The notes: generated by a model not told the origin, from the letters alone. DNA of 64,000 bases from Mesorhizobium japonicum MAFF 303099 (GCF_000009625.1 NC_002682.1:144316-208315), one strand, 5' to 3'. Shown: positions 18,122 to 27,088, numbered from the stretch's first letter. Translations and numbers: made by a program.

Positions 18122-18157
18122 AACGCCTGGTACTCGCAAGAGTGCCGGGCGTTTTTT
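18122..18157 (+). terminator. Intrinsic terminator after the parB-like gene
   Basis: AACGCC(t)GG(t)ACTC-gcaa-GAGT(g)CC(g)GGCGTT followed by a six-T run. A strong stem just 22 bases after the stop codon. The next gene therefore needs its own promoter or readthrough. Confidence 0.75.
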
Positions 18158-18211
18158 GTTCTGTCTGAGAGTGAGTGTCCGGTCGGGGCGGGTTGAGCCC
18201 GTGCGGTCAAA

Positions 18212-18245
18212 GAGAGCGCCGGGGGCTTTTCCCGGTCTCGCTCTC
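18212..18245 (+). promoter_or_regulatory. Nested-hairpin leader of the methylase-helicase gene
   Basis: The outer stem GAGAGCG (18212-18218) / CGCTCTC (18239-18245) is perfect. The inner stem CCGGG (18219-18223) / CCCGG (18231-18235) closes a GGCTTTT loop, with a three-base bulge on the 3' side. The 3' arm ends 13 bases before the ATG. GGTCAAAG precedes it, like GGTCGAAAG and GGTTCAAAG in the two earlier leaders. Confidence 0.55.
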
Positions 18246-18258
18246 CAGAGGATCTCCA

Positions 18259-21200
18259 ATGAATTTCTTGTCCCCGACAGCAACCGGCGATTCCGCCACG
18301 CCCGTCGATCCGGCCGCGGCAGTTTGTTCCGCAGCCCTGCGTCTGCTCCCCCACCTCGAATGTGGCCGGCGCGTCGATGCCGTTGTCCTGCGAAGCGCGA
18401 TGGAAGCCTCATTCGGAGCCTCGGACACAAGCGGTGCCTGGAACTGGGCAATGGCGTATGACGCCTGCGAGGCCGCGACCGTCCTGTTCCTTCGCAAATA
18501 CGGCAGGTTGCTTCTGCGCAAGGCCGGCTCCATGGCGTCCGCCCAACCGCTCTTTAGCCGGATAGCGGACCTTCTGCCCACGCATACCCGCCGCTCCGAG
18601 GAAAGCCAGGCGCTGCAGCAGTTCTCAACGCCTATCCCGCTGGGTCTCGCAGCCGTCTCGGCGGCGGCCATAACGGCATCCGACCGCGTGCTAGAGCCTT
18701 CCGCCGGTACTGGTCTGCTCGCTGTTCTCGCCGAGACGTCGGGCGGGTCGCTTGTCCTGAACGAGCTTGCGGAGGTTCGTGCGGGTCTTCTGTCTGTTCT
18801 CTTCCCGGGCCTTACCGTCACGCGGTTCGACGCGGCCCAGATCGATGATTATCTCGATCCCGCCAGCTTGCCCACCGTCGTGCTGATGAATCCGCCGTTC
18901 TCGGTCCTCGCCAACGTACATGGTCGCGTCGCGGATGCGGCCTATCGCCATGTCGCCTCGGCACTCGCCCGGCTTGCCGCCGGGGGGCGGCTGGTCACCA
19001 TCACCAATGCGAGTTTCGGCCCGGAGACCCCGGCCTGGCGTAACGCCTTCGGGCGCCTCCAGGAGCAGGGTCGTGTCGTTTTCACGGCCACGATCAGCGG
19101 CGCCGTCTATGCCAAGCATGGCACGACGATCGACACCCGACTGACGGTCATCGACAAGACGCTGGCTGGCGATACGTCCTTCATTCCGGGCACGCCCGGC
19201 TTCGCGCCGGATGTCGCCACGTTGCTCAGCTGGATCGAGAAGCATGTCCCGGCACGTCCGCCGATCGCCGAAGCGGCGAAGGTCGTTCCCGCCATCACCG
19301 CGCCCCGGACGGTTCGCGGTTATCTCGCCCGCCCTGTCGCAGGCTCAGTTCACCGGCAGCTGTCCGAGCCTGTCGGCGTTGAACTGTCGTACGAGACGGT
19401 CGATTGGGCACCGGACGAGGGAGCGTGGCTGACCGACGCGATCTATGAAGACTATGGATTGCAGACGATCCGGATTCCCGGATCACAGGCGCACCCGACC
19501 AGGCTGGTCCAGTCCGCGGCGATGGCGTCGGTCGCGCCGCCAAAGCCCACTTATCGGCCGACCCTGCCCAACCATATCTTGACCTCGCTCTCCGACGCGC
19601 AGCTCGAAACGGTGATCCTGGCCGGCGAGGCCCATTGCGGGTTTCTCACCGGATCGTGGTCAGTCGACCACACGCTCGATCTTGTCACCGCAGCACCCGA
19701 GGAGGCGCCAACAGCGGTGCGCTTCCGGCGTGGCTTCTTCATCGGCGACGGAACCGGCGTCGGCAAGGGCCGGCAGTCGGCGAGCATTGTGCTCGACAAC
19801 TGGCTGCAAGGCCGGCGCAAGGCCGTGTGGATTTCCAAATCAGACAAGCTGCTTGAGGACGCGCAGCGCGACTGGGCCGCGCTCGGCACGGAGCGTCTGC
19901 TGGTCACGCCGCTCTCACGCTTCCCGCAGGGACATCCCGTCACGCTTCCAGAAGGCATCCTGTTTACAACCTATGCCACGCTACGCTCCGACGACCGTGG
20001 CGAGAAGGTTTCGCGCGTCAGGCAGATCGTCGAATGGTTGGGCTCGGATTTCGACGGAGTGCTCATATTCGACGAGGCGCACGCCATGCAGAATGCCGGC
20101 GGCGGCAAGGGAGAACGTGGCGACGTCGCGCCCTCACAGCAAGGTCGCGCCGGCTTGCGCCTGCAACATGCGTTGCCTGGCGCCCGTGTCGTCTATGTCT
20201 CCGCCACCGGCGCGACCACCGTCGCCAATCTGGCCTACGCCCAGAGGCTTGGCCTCTGGGGTAGCGAGGACTTCCCGTTCTCGACCCGAGCGGAGTTCGT
20301 CGAGGCGATAGAGGCGGGTGGCGTGGCGGCAATGGAGGTGCTCGCCCGGGACCTTCGCGCGCTCGGCCTCTACACGGCACGCTCGCTCTCCTTCGACGGC
20401 GTCGAATATGAACTGGTTGAGCATGAACTGACGCTTGAGCAGCGGCGCATCTACGATGCCTACGCGGGCGCCTTCGCCGTCATTCACAATCATCTCGACG
20501 CGGCCATGCGGGCCGCCAACATCACCGGCGACAGCGGCACGTTGAACCGCCAGGCCAAGTCCGCCGCGCGCTCGGCCTTCGAAAGCGCCAAGCAGCGCTT
20601 CTTCGGTCACCTGCTGACGTCGATGAAGACGCCGACGCTGATCCGCTCGATCGAGCAGGATCTCCAGTCCGGGCATTCGAGCGTTATTCAGATCGTCTCC
20701 ACCGGCGAGGCGCTGATGGAACGCCGGCTGGCGGAGGTGCCGACGCAGGAATGGAACGATGTCCGCGTCGACATCACGCCGCGCGAATATGTGCTCGATT
20801 ACCTCGAGCATTCCTTTCCAGTTCAACTCTACGAGCCCTTTACGGATTCGGAAGGGAACCTGTCGTCGAGGCCGGTGTTTCGCGACGGCCAGCCCGTTGA
20901 AAGCCGCGAGGCGCTCGCGCGCCGCACGGCGCTGATTGAGAAGCTGGCGAGCTTGCCACCGGTTCCTGGGGCGCTCGACCAGATCGTCCAGCTCTTCGGC
21001 ACCGACATGGTCGCGGAGGTGACGGGTCGGTCGCGACGCATCGTCAGGAAGGGCGAACGCCTGATGGTCGAGGGCCGCGCAGCCTCGGCCAATCTCGCCG
21101 AGACGCAGGCCTTCATGGATGACGTCAAGCGCATCCTGGTGTTCAGCGAGGCCGGCGGGACCGGCCGAAGCTACCATGCGGAGCTTTCGGCACGGAACAC

Positions 21201-22566
21201 ACGTCTGCGCGTCCACTATCTTCTTGAGCCTGGCTGGAAGGCCGATACCGCCATCCAGGGGCTTGGCCGCACGCATCGGACCAACCAGGCGCAGCCGCCG
21301 CTGTTCCGGCCGATCGCCACCAATGTGAAAGCCGAGAAACGCTTCCTCTCCACGATTGCCCGGCGTCTCGATACGCTGGGCGCGATCACGCGAGGCCAGC
21401 GCCAGACCGGCGGGCAGGGCCTGTTCCGGCCGGAGGACAATCTGGAATCGCATTATGCGCGCGATGCGCTGCGCCAGCTTTATCTGCTGATCGTCCGCGG
21501 CAAGGTGGAGGGCTGCTCACTCAAGCTGTTCGAGCAGACCACAGGGCTGACGCTGACGGACGAGAACGGCATCAAGGACGAGTTGCCGCCGGTCACCACT
21601 TTCCTCAATCGCCTGCTGGCGCTTACCATCGAACTGCAGGACATCCTGTTCGCGGCTTTCGACCAGTTGCTCACAGCCAGGGTGCAAGGCGCCATCGCGG
21701 CTGGGGTTTATGATGTTGGGCTCGAAACGCTGCGAGCGGAGAGCTTTGTCGTCACCGATCGGCGGGCGATCTACACCCATCCGGGCACGGGCGCCGAAAC
21801 GCAGCTCCTCACCATCGATCAGCGCCAGAGCAACCGACCCGTGCCTGTCGAGGAAGCTGTCGCCCAGCTCGACGACCAGCGCGCCATCCTGCTGGTCAAC
21901 GAACGCTCAGGGCGTGCTGCCCTGCAGGTCCCCGCGCCGTCGTTCATGCTCGATGATGGCGAAATCGAACGGCGGGTCAGGTTGATCCGGCCGATGGAGC
22001 AACACCATGCCTCCCTGCGTATGATGGGGGACAGTCATTGGCAGCAGGCTGATCGGGAGACTTTCGCCGCCGCCTGGAGTGCGGAGGTCGCGGGCGTCCC
22101 GGCATTCTCGGACTCGACCATCCACATCGTCGCGGGGCTGCTGTTGCCGATCTGGAAGCGACTACCAAACGAATCGAGCCGGGTCTATCGGCTCCAGACC
22201 GACGAGGGGGAGCGCATCATCGGACGCAGGGTTTCGGCCGCATGGGCCGCCGGCGCGCTCGCAACCGGCGTCAGCACCCTTACGGCACGAGATGCCTTCA
22301 ACGCCCTTGCGGACGGACGAACGATGCTCGACCTCGCCGAGGGACTTCATCTGCGCCGCGTTCGTGTCATGGGCGCCAATCGCATCGAGCTGTCGGGCTT
22401 CACCGATAGCATGCGCGAGCGGCTGACGGCCTACGGGCTTTTCCACGAGATCATCTCCTGGAAGCTGCGGATGTTCGTGCCTGCGGACGCGAGTGGACCT
22501 GCGGTGCTCGCCAAGGTCATCGAGCGGTATCCCATACACCGCATCAGCGAGAAGGAGGCCACCTGA
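18259..22566 (+). CDS. Strawberry-notch-type methylase/helicase fusion protein
   Basis: About 1435 aa. The N-terminal part carries an adenine-methyltransferase fold: AdoMet motif LEPSAGTGLLAVLAE near residue 143 and catalytic NPPF near residue 210. A SNF2/superfamily-2 helicase follows, with Walker A GDGTGVGKGRQSAS near residue 495, IFDEAHAMQN near residue 604 and a C-terminal helicase lobe (LGRTHRTNQAQPP). This architecture is common on rhizobial plasmids and ICEs and may modify or remodel element DNA, possibly to resist host restriction; its activity has not been established to my knowledge. ATG 18259 follows the hairpin leader. The stop overlaps the next start by one base (TGATG). Confidence 0.8.
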   Translation: MNFLSPTATGDSATPVDPAAAVCSAALRLLPHLECGRRVDAVVLRSAMEASFGASDTSGAWNWAMAYDACEAATVLFLRKYGRLLLRKAGSMASAQPLFSRIADLLPTHTRRSEESQALQQFSTPIPLGLAAVSAAAITASDRVLEPSAGTGLLAVLAETSGGSLVLNELAEVRAGLLSVLFPGLTVTRFDAAQIDDYLDPASLPTVVLMNPPFSVLANVHGRVADAAYRHVASALARLAAGGRLVTITNASFGPETPAWRNAFGRLQEQGRVVFTATISGAVYAKHGTTIDTRLTVIDKTLAGDTSFIPGTPGFAPDVATLLSWIEKHVPARPPIAEAAKVVPAITAPRTVRGYLARPVAGSVHRQLSEPVGVELSYETVDWAPDEGAWLTDAIYEDYGLQTIRIPGSQAHPTRLVQSAAMASVAPPKPTYRPTLPNHILTSLSDAQLETVILAGEAHCGFLTGSWSVDHTLDLVTAAPEEAPTAVRFRRGFFIGDGTGVGKGRQSASIVLDNWLQGRRKAVWISKSDKLLEDAQRDWAALGTERLLVTPLSRFPQGHPVTLPEGILFTTYATLRSDDRGEKVSRVRQIVEWLGSDFDGVLIFDEAHAMQNAGGGKGERGDVAPSQQGRAGLRLQHALPGARVVYVSATGATTVANLAYAQRLGLWGSEDFPFSTRAEFVEAIEAGGVAAMEVLARDLRALGLYTARSLSFDGVEYELVEHELTLEQRRIYDAYAGAFAVIHNHLDAAMRAANITGDSGTLNRQAKSAARSAFESAKQRFFGHLLTSMKTPTLIRSIEQDLQSGHSSVIQIVSTGEALMERRLAEVPTQEWNDVRVDITPREYVLDYLEHSFPVQLYEPFTDSEGNLSSRPVFRDGQPVESREALARRTALIEKLASLPPVPGALDQIVQLFGTDMVAEVTGRSRRIVRKGERLMVEGRAASANLAETQAFMDDVKRILVFSEAGGTGRSYHAELSARNTRLRVHYLLEPGWKADTAIQGLGRTHRTNQAQPPLFRPIATNVKAEKRFLSTIARRLDTLGAITRGQRQTGGQGLFRPEDNLESHYARDALRQLYLLIVRGKVEGCSLKLFEQTTGLTLTDENGIKDELPPVTTFLNRLLALTIELQDILFAAFDQLLTARVQGAIAAGVYDVGLETLRAESFVVTDRRAIYTHPGTGAETQLLTIDQRQSNRPVPVEEAVAQLDDQRAILLVNERSGRAALQVPAPSFMLDDGEIERRVRLIRPMEQHHASLRMMGDSHWQQADRETFAAAWSAEVAGVPAFSDSTIHIVAGLLLPIWKRLPNESSRVYRLQTDEGERIIGRRVSAAWAAGALATGVSTLTARDAFNALADGRTMLDLAEGLHLRRVRVMGANRIELSGFTDSMRERLTAYGLFHEIISWKLRMFVPADASGPAVLAKVIERYPIHRISEKEAT

Positions 22567-23624
22567 TGTCGCCTTGCGATGCATCGGAACTAGCAAGCCG
22601 TCTCGCCCATCGGGCGGAGGCGGTCTGCCGCCGCTACCTTTCCAACGGACGCCGTGAGGGCCGCTACTGGCTGGTTGGCGACGCCCGCAATGCGCCGGGA
22701 CGCTCGATGTTTGTTCGTCTCAAGGGATCGGATTCCGGCAAGGGCGCCGCCGGGAAATGGACTGACGCCGCCACCGGTGAGCATGGCGACCTGCTGGATG
22801 TCATTCGGGAATCGCTTGGCCTTGTCGATTTCAAGGACGTCTGCAACGAGGCGCGCAGCTTTCTGTCCATGCCCCTGACGACGAACGAACCAAAGGACCA
22901 GTGGGAGCAAGCCGTTCCCGCTGCCGGCGGCTCTCCCGAAGCGGCGCGGCGGCTGGTCTCCATGTCGCAGCCGGTATCAGGAACGCTCGTGGAGGCGTAT
23001 CTGCGCGGACGCGCGATTACAGCCTTGCATGAGACCGGGGACCTTCGGTTTCATCCGCGCTGCTACTACCGTCCAGAGAGCGGCCCGACCGAAACATGGC
23101 CGGCAATGATCGCGGCAGTCACCGACCTCAAAGGCAAGCTCACCGGCGCCCACCGCACCTGGCTCGATCCGGGCGGATTCAGCGAAGCACATCTCGGCCG
23201 TGCTCCGATCGACACGCCGAGACGAGCCATGGGCGAACTGCTCGGTCACGCTGTCCGCTTCGGCTGCTGTCGTGATGTCATGGCCGCCGGCGAAGGCATC
23301 GAGACCATGCTTTCGCAACGCTCTGTCCTGCCAACCATGCCAGCACTTGCGGCGCTGTCGGCGGCGCATCTGTCCGCAATTCTGTTCCCTGACACATTGC
23401 GGCGGCTCTACATCGCCCGCGACAATGATCCGGCAGGCGACGCAGCAGTGGCAACCCTGATTGAACGCACCAACGCGGCCGGCATCGAGGCGATGGTCCT
23501 GACGCCACGGCTCGGCGACTTCAACGAGGATTTGCGTCTGCTCGGTCCCGATGCCCTGAGGGCGATCCTGCGGGTACAGATCGCGCCGCAAGACGTCGCT
23601 CGCTTCATGACGCTGAGGGCCTGA
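22566..23624 (+). CDS. Toprim-domain (DUF7146-type) protein
   Basis: 352 aa. The N-terminal half resembles the zinc-less primase-associated region (YLSNGRREGRYWLVGDARN, KGAAGKWTDAATGEHGDLLDV). The Toprim motifs are AAGEGIETMLS near residue 240 and YIARDNDPAGDAAV near residue 282. Toprim proteins of this class are thought to prime or process DNA of mobile elements. The start overlaps the helicase stop, so translational coupling is likely and both may act on the same DNA. Confidence 0.8.
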   Translation: MSPCDASELASRLAHRAEAVCRRYLSNGRREGRYWLVGDARNAPGRSMFVRLKGSDSGKGAAGKWTDAATGEHGDLLDVIRESLGLVDFKDVCNEARSFLSMPLTTNEPKDQWEQAVPAAGGSPEAARRLVSMSQPVSGTLVEAYLRGRAITALHETGDLRFHPRCYYRPESGPTETWPAMIAAVTDLKGKLTGAHRTWLDPGGFSEAHLGRAPIDTPRRAMGELLGHAVRFGCCRDVMAAGEGIETMLSQRSVLPTMPALAALSAAHLSAILFPDTLRRLYIARDNDPAGDAAVATLIERTNAAGIEAMVLTPRLGDFNEDLRLLGPDALRAILRVQIAPQDVARFMTLRA

Positions 23625-23747
23625 CCGGAAAGGGAGGAAGCGGGCGTGCCAGCTGCGTGGCACGGCTGCGCATGCGGACCTGCGCTCGTTCGAGGCCGGT
23701 CCACGGCCTTCCAGAGGGCGATCGGGCGCCGGCGGTCCGGACAGGCA

Positions 23748-23858
23748 ATGGCTGCGCCCGGCTATTTTCCGGCGGCCCTTGCCATCCCTCACGGCAAGCC
23801 GCGCGGGACCCGTCTTCGGGCCTTTCCATCGCGAGGCAAAATAGCCGGGCGCAGCCAT
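23748..23858. repeat. Long hairpin with 21-bp perfect arms
   Basis: The arm 23748-23768 (starting ATGGCTGCGCCCGG) is the exact reverse complement of 23838-23858. The 69-base loop contains a further stem (GCGG..CTTGCC / GGCAAG..CCGC). The position between the Toprim and DUF2493 genes and the lack of T-runs argue against a simple terminator. Could be a structured RNA, a palindromic repeat, a protein-binding site or an origin-like element. Confidence 0.65.
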
Positions 23859-23917
23859 CCTCCACGTTCGTTGCGGCCCTGCGCTGACGCTGCGGGTGCA
23901 AGTCCAGATCGTCCATC

Positions 23918-23967
23918 GCCTTCGTCGCCATGAAGGCCGCGATGGGCGCGGCCGATCCCGCGAAGGC
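23918..23967 (+). promoter_or_regulatory. Nested-hairpin leader of the DUF2493 gene
   Basis: The outer stem GCCTTCG (23918-23924) / CGAAGGC (23961-23967) encloses an inner perfect stem GGCCGC (23935-23940) / GCGGCC (23948-23953). The 3' arm ends eight bases before the ATG. The primary sequence differs from the ardC/parB leaders, but the two-stem geometry and spacing to the start are the same. Confidence 0.5.
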
Positions 23968-23975
23968 AAGCCGCC

Positions 23976-24902
23976 ATGAGCACCGAGCACGATACCGATA
24001 TCGAGCCGCAACCCGCATCCCCCATCGACCACGTCCTTCAGGAGCTTCAGCTCTACGGCTACCGTCCCTTCGAGGACGAACCCGATCCGCGCCCGCTTCC
24101 CGAGGGACGTGTCGTCGCCGCCAGCATCGCCGACATCTTCGATGCTCTCGTGGTGGCGATGGCCGACACACGCCTTGAGCCCGACCTCGAGGAACTATTG
24201 TGGGGTACGGTCAACCTGTTCCATCGCGCGACCGCGCGGATCGAACGCGAACTCGATGAAAACGAACTTGGCCAACAGCGCCTGCAGCGTGAACAGGATG
24301 GGTCCGAGGTCAAGTCTGTCGAACTCGAACAACTGATTGCCCAAGGTCAGACGCTGCTTGAACGCCGCAACGCGTTCGAATTGATGCGCGACCAGGCCGC
24401 CGAGCATTTCGAGCGCCACACCCATTCGATCTGGCGGCCGCGCTCAGGCTCTAGGGTCAATCACCGTCATTTCACGGCGGCAATGATCGACAGTCGTGAC
24501 TTCCTTGCCGCCAAGAAGGCTGCCGACACCCAGGCATTTCTCCCCCAAGGCCCGAAAGTCGCCTTCACCGGTGGACTGCATTGCAATGACCACCGCCTGA
24601 TTTGGGACAAGCTCGACCAGGTGCACGCCAAGCATCCCGATATGGTCCTTCTTCACGGCGGCTCACCCAAGGGCGCCGAGCTGATCGCCGCGAAATGGGC
24701 TCACCACCGCAATGTGCCGCAGGTCGCCTTCAAGCCTGACTGGACCCGGCACGCCAAGGCCGCACCCTTCAAGCGAAATGACGCGATGCTGGATCTGATG
24801 CCAATCGGCGTGGTTCATTTCCCAGGGACCGGCATCCAGGACAATCTTGCCGACAAAGCGCGCAGGCTCGGCATCCCGGTCATGCGTTTTGGCGCGACGT
24901 GA
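23976..24902 (+). CDS. DUF2493-domain protein (SLOG-like)
   Basis: 308 aa. A helical N-terminal region (HVLQELQLYGYRPFED, a coiled stretch of Glu/Arg/Gln at about 85-125) is followed by a C-terminal DUF2493 domain: KVAFTGGLHCNDHRLIWDKL, MVLLHGGSPKGAELIAAKWA, VAFKPDWTRHAKAAPFKRN and MPIGVVHFPGTGIQDNLADKA. DUF2493 belongs to the Rossmann-like SLOG group, thought to bind nucleotide-type ligands, but its role in ICEs is unknown. It sits in the ardC-parB-helicase-Toprim series in the usual order. Confidence 0.8.
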   Translation: MSTEHDTDIEPQPASPIDHVLQELQLYGYRPFEDEPDPRPLPEGRVVAASIADIFDALVVAMADTRLEPDLEELLWGTVNLFHRATARIERELDENELGQQRLQREQDGSEVKSVELEQLIAQGQTLLERRNAFELMRDQAAEHFERHTHSIWRPRSGSRVNHRHFTAAMIDSRDFLAAKKAADTQAFLPQGPKVAFTGGLHCNDHRLIWDKLDQVHAKHPDMVLLHGGSPKGAELIAAKWAHHRNVPQVAFKPDWTRHAKAAPFKRNDAMLDLMPIGVVHFPGTGIQDNLADKARRLGIPVMRFGAT

Positions 24903-25205
24903 CAGTCGCCTGACGGACCGATGTCACTGGGGTCGCCTATCGCCGCTTCGAACCTAAAGGCTCGGTCAGCGTACTTGCTGGCATGGCCGCGACGCAGGCG
25001 GAGCAGTGAGCCTCGCACGATGCCTCAGGGTCCTGACAACAACGGATAGATCGATCCCCACGTTCTTGGCGCAAATCCTTGGTCTGGTCAAAGGGCCTGT
25101 CGCCATCAACCCGTGAAGGGTCGGACTACGCAAAGCGTGCCGCCACTTTGGCTTCGCCCTGCGGTGATTGCAGCCTTTTGGCCAGCCTCGTCGGGCGCCT
25201 GTCAC
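24903..25205. other. Intergenic region before the small membrane protein gene
   Basis: No supported gene. It contains GGTCAAAGGG near 25085, resembling the start of the ardC/parB leaders. Confidence 0.35.
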
Positions 25206-25223
25206 GCGGGGATCGATCCCCGC
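25206..25223. promoter_or_regulatory. 18-bp perfect palindrome
   Basis: GCGGGGATCGATCCCCGC, 21 bases before the ATG at 25245. Fully self-complementary, so it can be an operator for a dimeric regulator or a tight hairpin in the mRNA just before the ribosome site (AGGAG at 25232-25236). Confidence 0.6.
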
Positions 25224-25244
25224 TTCCAAACAGGAGCCAGGACG

Positions 25245-25412
25245 ATGTCTCTCGCAGAAGCAAATGCCTTCGCCTTCAGTCTCGCAACGACCCTGATGGT
25301 CAGCATCATCATCTTCCGGGCCGGCGACGGGTCGCTCACCGTCGTGCCGGCCGACGAGTATGACGGAGAAGCCTCACAGATCGTTCGCGAAATCGATCCG
25401 CATGCGCGTTGA
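25245..25412 (+). CDS. Small hypothetical protein with one hydrophobic segment
   Basis: 55 aa; the segment FAFSLATTLMVSIIIF is hydrophobic enough to be membrane-embedded or a buried strand. The rest is acidic (EYDGEASQIVREIDPHAR). AGGAG precedes the ATG at good spacing. It closes the ICE maintenance module. Family not recognised. Confidence 0.55.
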   Translation: MSLAEANAFAFSLATTLMVSIIIFRAGDGSLTVVPADEYDGEASQIVREIDPHAR

Positions 25413-25456
25413 CACTGAGAGCCTGCGGTTGGTTTTTCCCCCGGCCGTGGAGATAC

Positions 25457-26542
25457 CTAGAGTTCGAACCGCAACTGCCGCTGATCCGGCGGCAACACGT
25501 CGCCCAGCGACGAAAGCGTCACGCCCAACAGGCGGATTCCCTTCCGCACCGGAAACACCGATCCAAGGAGATCGGCTGCGAGATGCTCGAAGTCGGAAAG
25601 TTCGATCGGCACCGCCACAGTCCGGCTGCGCGTGATCTGCTGGAAGTCGGCAAATTTGATCTTCAGCGTGACGGTCCGGCCCCGGATGCCTTTGCCCTCA
25701 CAGTATCCCCACACTTTGGCCACCAGCGGCTTGAGTTCGGCGAGCGATGTTTCGAGATCGACGATGTCGGCTGCGAACGTGTCCTCGGCGCCGATCGATT
25801 TGCGTGGCCGATCCGGATCGACCGCACGTTCGTCGATGGCGCGCGCGATCTGATAGTACCAGAGCCCCGACTTTCCAAAATGCTGCTGCAGGAAGGAAAG
25901 GGACCTTTCCTTGAGATCAGCGCCGGTCTCAATGCCGAGCGCCTCCATCTTCGCGGCTGTCGCAGGACCGACACCATGAAATTTGTTGACCGGCAAGGTT
26001 TCCACGAAGGCCGGCCCGTGGCGTGGCGTGATGACGAACTGGCCGTTCGGCTTGTTCTGGTCGGACGCCATCTTGGCGAGAAATTTGTTGTACGAAATGC
26101 CCGCGGAAGCGGTGAGACCGGTCACCTCCAGGATCTTCGCCCTGATCATCTCGGCGATCGTCGTGGCAGACGAAATGTTGAGCCGGTTCTGCGTCACGTC
26201 GAGATAGGCCTCGTCAAGCGAGAGCGGCTCGATGAGATCGGTGTGTTCGGCGAACACGTCTCGGATCTGAGCCGAGACCGCCCGGTAGACGTCGAATCGG
26301 GGCGGCACGAAGATCAGTTCGGGGCATTTGCGCTTTGCCGTGACCGAAGGCATCGCGGAGCGAACACCAAAGGCTCGGGCCTCGTAACTTGCGGCAGCAA
26401 CCACGCCGCGGGCGGCGGCGCCGCCGACGGCAAGCGGCTTGCCGCGCAGTTCTGGATTGTCGCGCTGTTCGACCGACGCATAGAATGCATCCATGTCGAC
26501 ATGGATGATCTTGCGAGGGTCGGCGCCGCGTTCAGGGACCAT
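25457..26542 (-). CDS. dinB: DNA polymerase IV (Y-family translesion polymerase)
   Basis: 361 aa, the usual length of DinB. The palm motifs HVDMDAFYASVEQRD (metal-binding Asp) and SLDEAYLDVT (catalytic Asp-Glu) are intact; GVGPATAAKM is the helix-hairpin-helix; the little-finger domain is complete. The C-terminus ends near LPPDQRQLRFEL without an obvious classical clamp-binding pentapeptide. It copies damaged templates with low fidelity. It adjoins two SRAP genes, which also act on damaged DNA. Confidence 0.9.
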   Translation of the reverse strand: MVPERGADPRKIIHVDMDAFYASVEQRDNPELRGKPLAVGGAAARGVVAAASYEARAFGVRSAMPSVTAKRKCPELIFVPPRFDVYRAVSAQIRDVFAEHTDLIEPLSLDEAYLDVTQNRLNISSATTIAEMIRAKILEVTGLTASAGISYNKFLAKMASDQNKPNGQFVITPRHGPAFVETLPVNKFHGVGPATAAKMEALGIETGADLKERSLSFLQQHFGKSGLWYYQIARAIDERAVDPDRPRKSIGAEDTFAADIVDLETSLAELKPLVAKVWGYCEGKGIRGRTVTLKIKFADFQQITRSRTVAVPIELSDFEHLAADLLGSVFPVRKGIRLLGVTLSSLGDVLPPDQRQLRFEL

Positions 26543-26600
26543 TTGCCTGCAATATCATTTCACCAGGGTCTAAGCCTCGTATTGAAAGATCCTACAATCT

Positions 26601-27088
26601 TCAGATCGCAAATTCAGCCTGTTTGCGAGCCTGGCGCAGATGCGAAATCGCAAGACTTGCTCCTGGAAGGGGGCGAAGGACTTCGTGTTCAGGATGCGTC
26701 ATGTCGAGCCAAACCGAGCGCTCGTCCCGGCGCAGCACAACCATCTGACGGTCATGATAGGGGGAAATGTCGTCATAGGCCTGGATCGTGAGGATTGCGT
26801 AGGCTTCCGGCCAATCGCGCGTCGCCGGCCGCCAGATGCCGACGAAATAGAACCAATCACCGCTTCCAAGGCGAAAGCTGTCGTTCTTTCCCTGGCTGCG
26901 ATACCGGAATTCGGACGCCGGTACCAGGCAGCGATGGCTCGGAAACGTGCGCTCCTCCGCACGCACGACCGTGAAAGGGCGTCCGCCTGGTTCCTTGGCT
27001 GAAGTCCCCACGGCAACTCAAGCATCTCAACATCGTCGCCATAGCGCCTTATGATGACGCGGCGTTCAGCGAAAACTCTTGCGCGCAT
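26601..27088 (-). pseudogene. SRAP (YedK/HMCES-type) protein, frameshifted and lacking Cys2
   Basis: The minus strand starts MRARVFAERRVIIRRYGDDVEMLELPWGLQ, then continues in the next frame as KEPGGRPFTVVRAEERTFPSHRCLVPASEF...YHDRQMVVL, the conserved SRAP body with its YHDRQM histidine. A one-base deletion near 27001 (between CAGCC and AAGGAA) explains the shift. In active SRAP proteins residue 2 is the abasic-site crosslinking cysteine; here the codon is CGC (Arg) where TGC is expected. Two independent lesions make it a pseudogene. Confidence 0.75.

Larger units (their letters stand above)
23625..23975. other. Intergenic region rich in inverted repeats
   Basis: Holds three stem-loops: GTGCCA/TGGCAC at 23646-23663, the long hairpin at 23748-23858, and the nested hairpin at 23918-23967. 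Open frames here arise from the inverted repeats and the high GC and have no family signature. Confidence 0.6.

Noticed and set aside
20134..21453. Minus-strand frame of 439 codons inside the methylase-helicase gene
   Set aside because: The sense frame carries the helicase motifs; the antisense frame is Arg/Leu/Gly-rich shadow.
22977..24032. Minus-strand frame of 351 codons across the Toprim gene
   Set aside because: Shadow in a GC-rich region extended by the inverted repeats at 23.7-23.9 kb.
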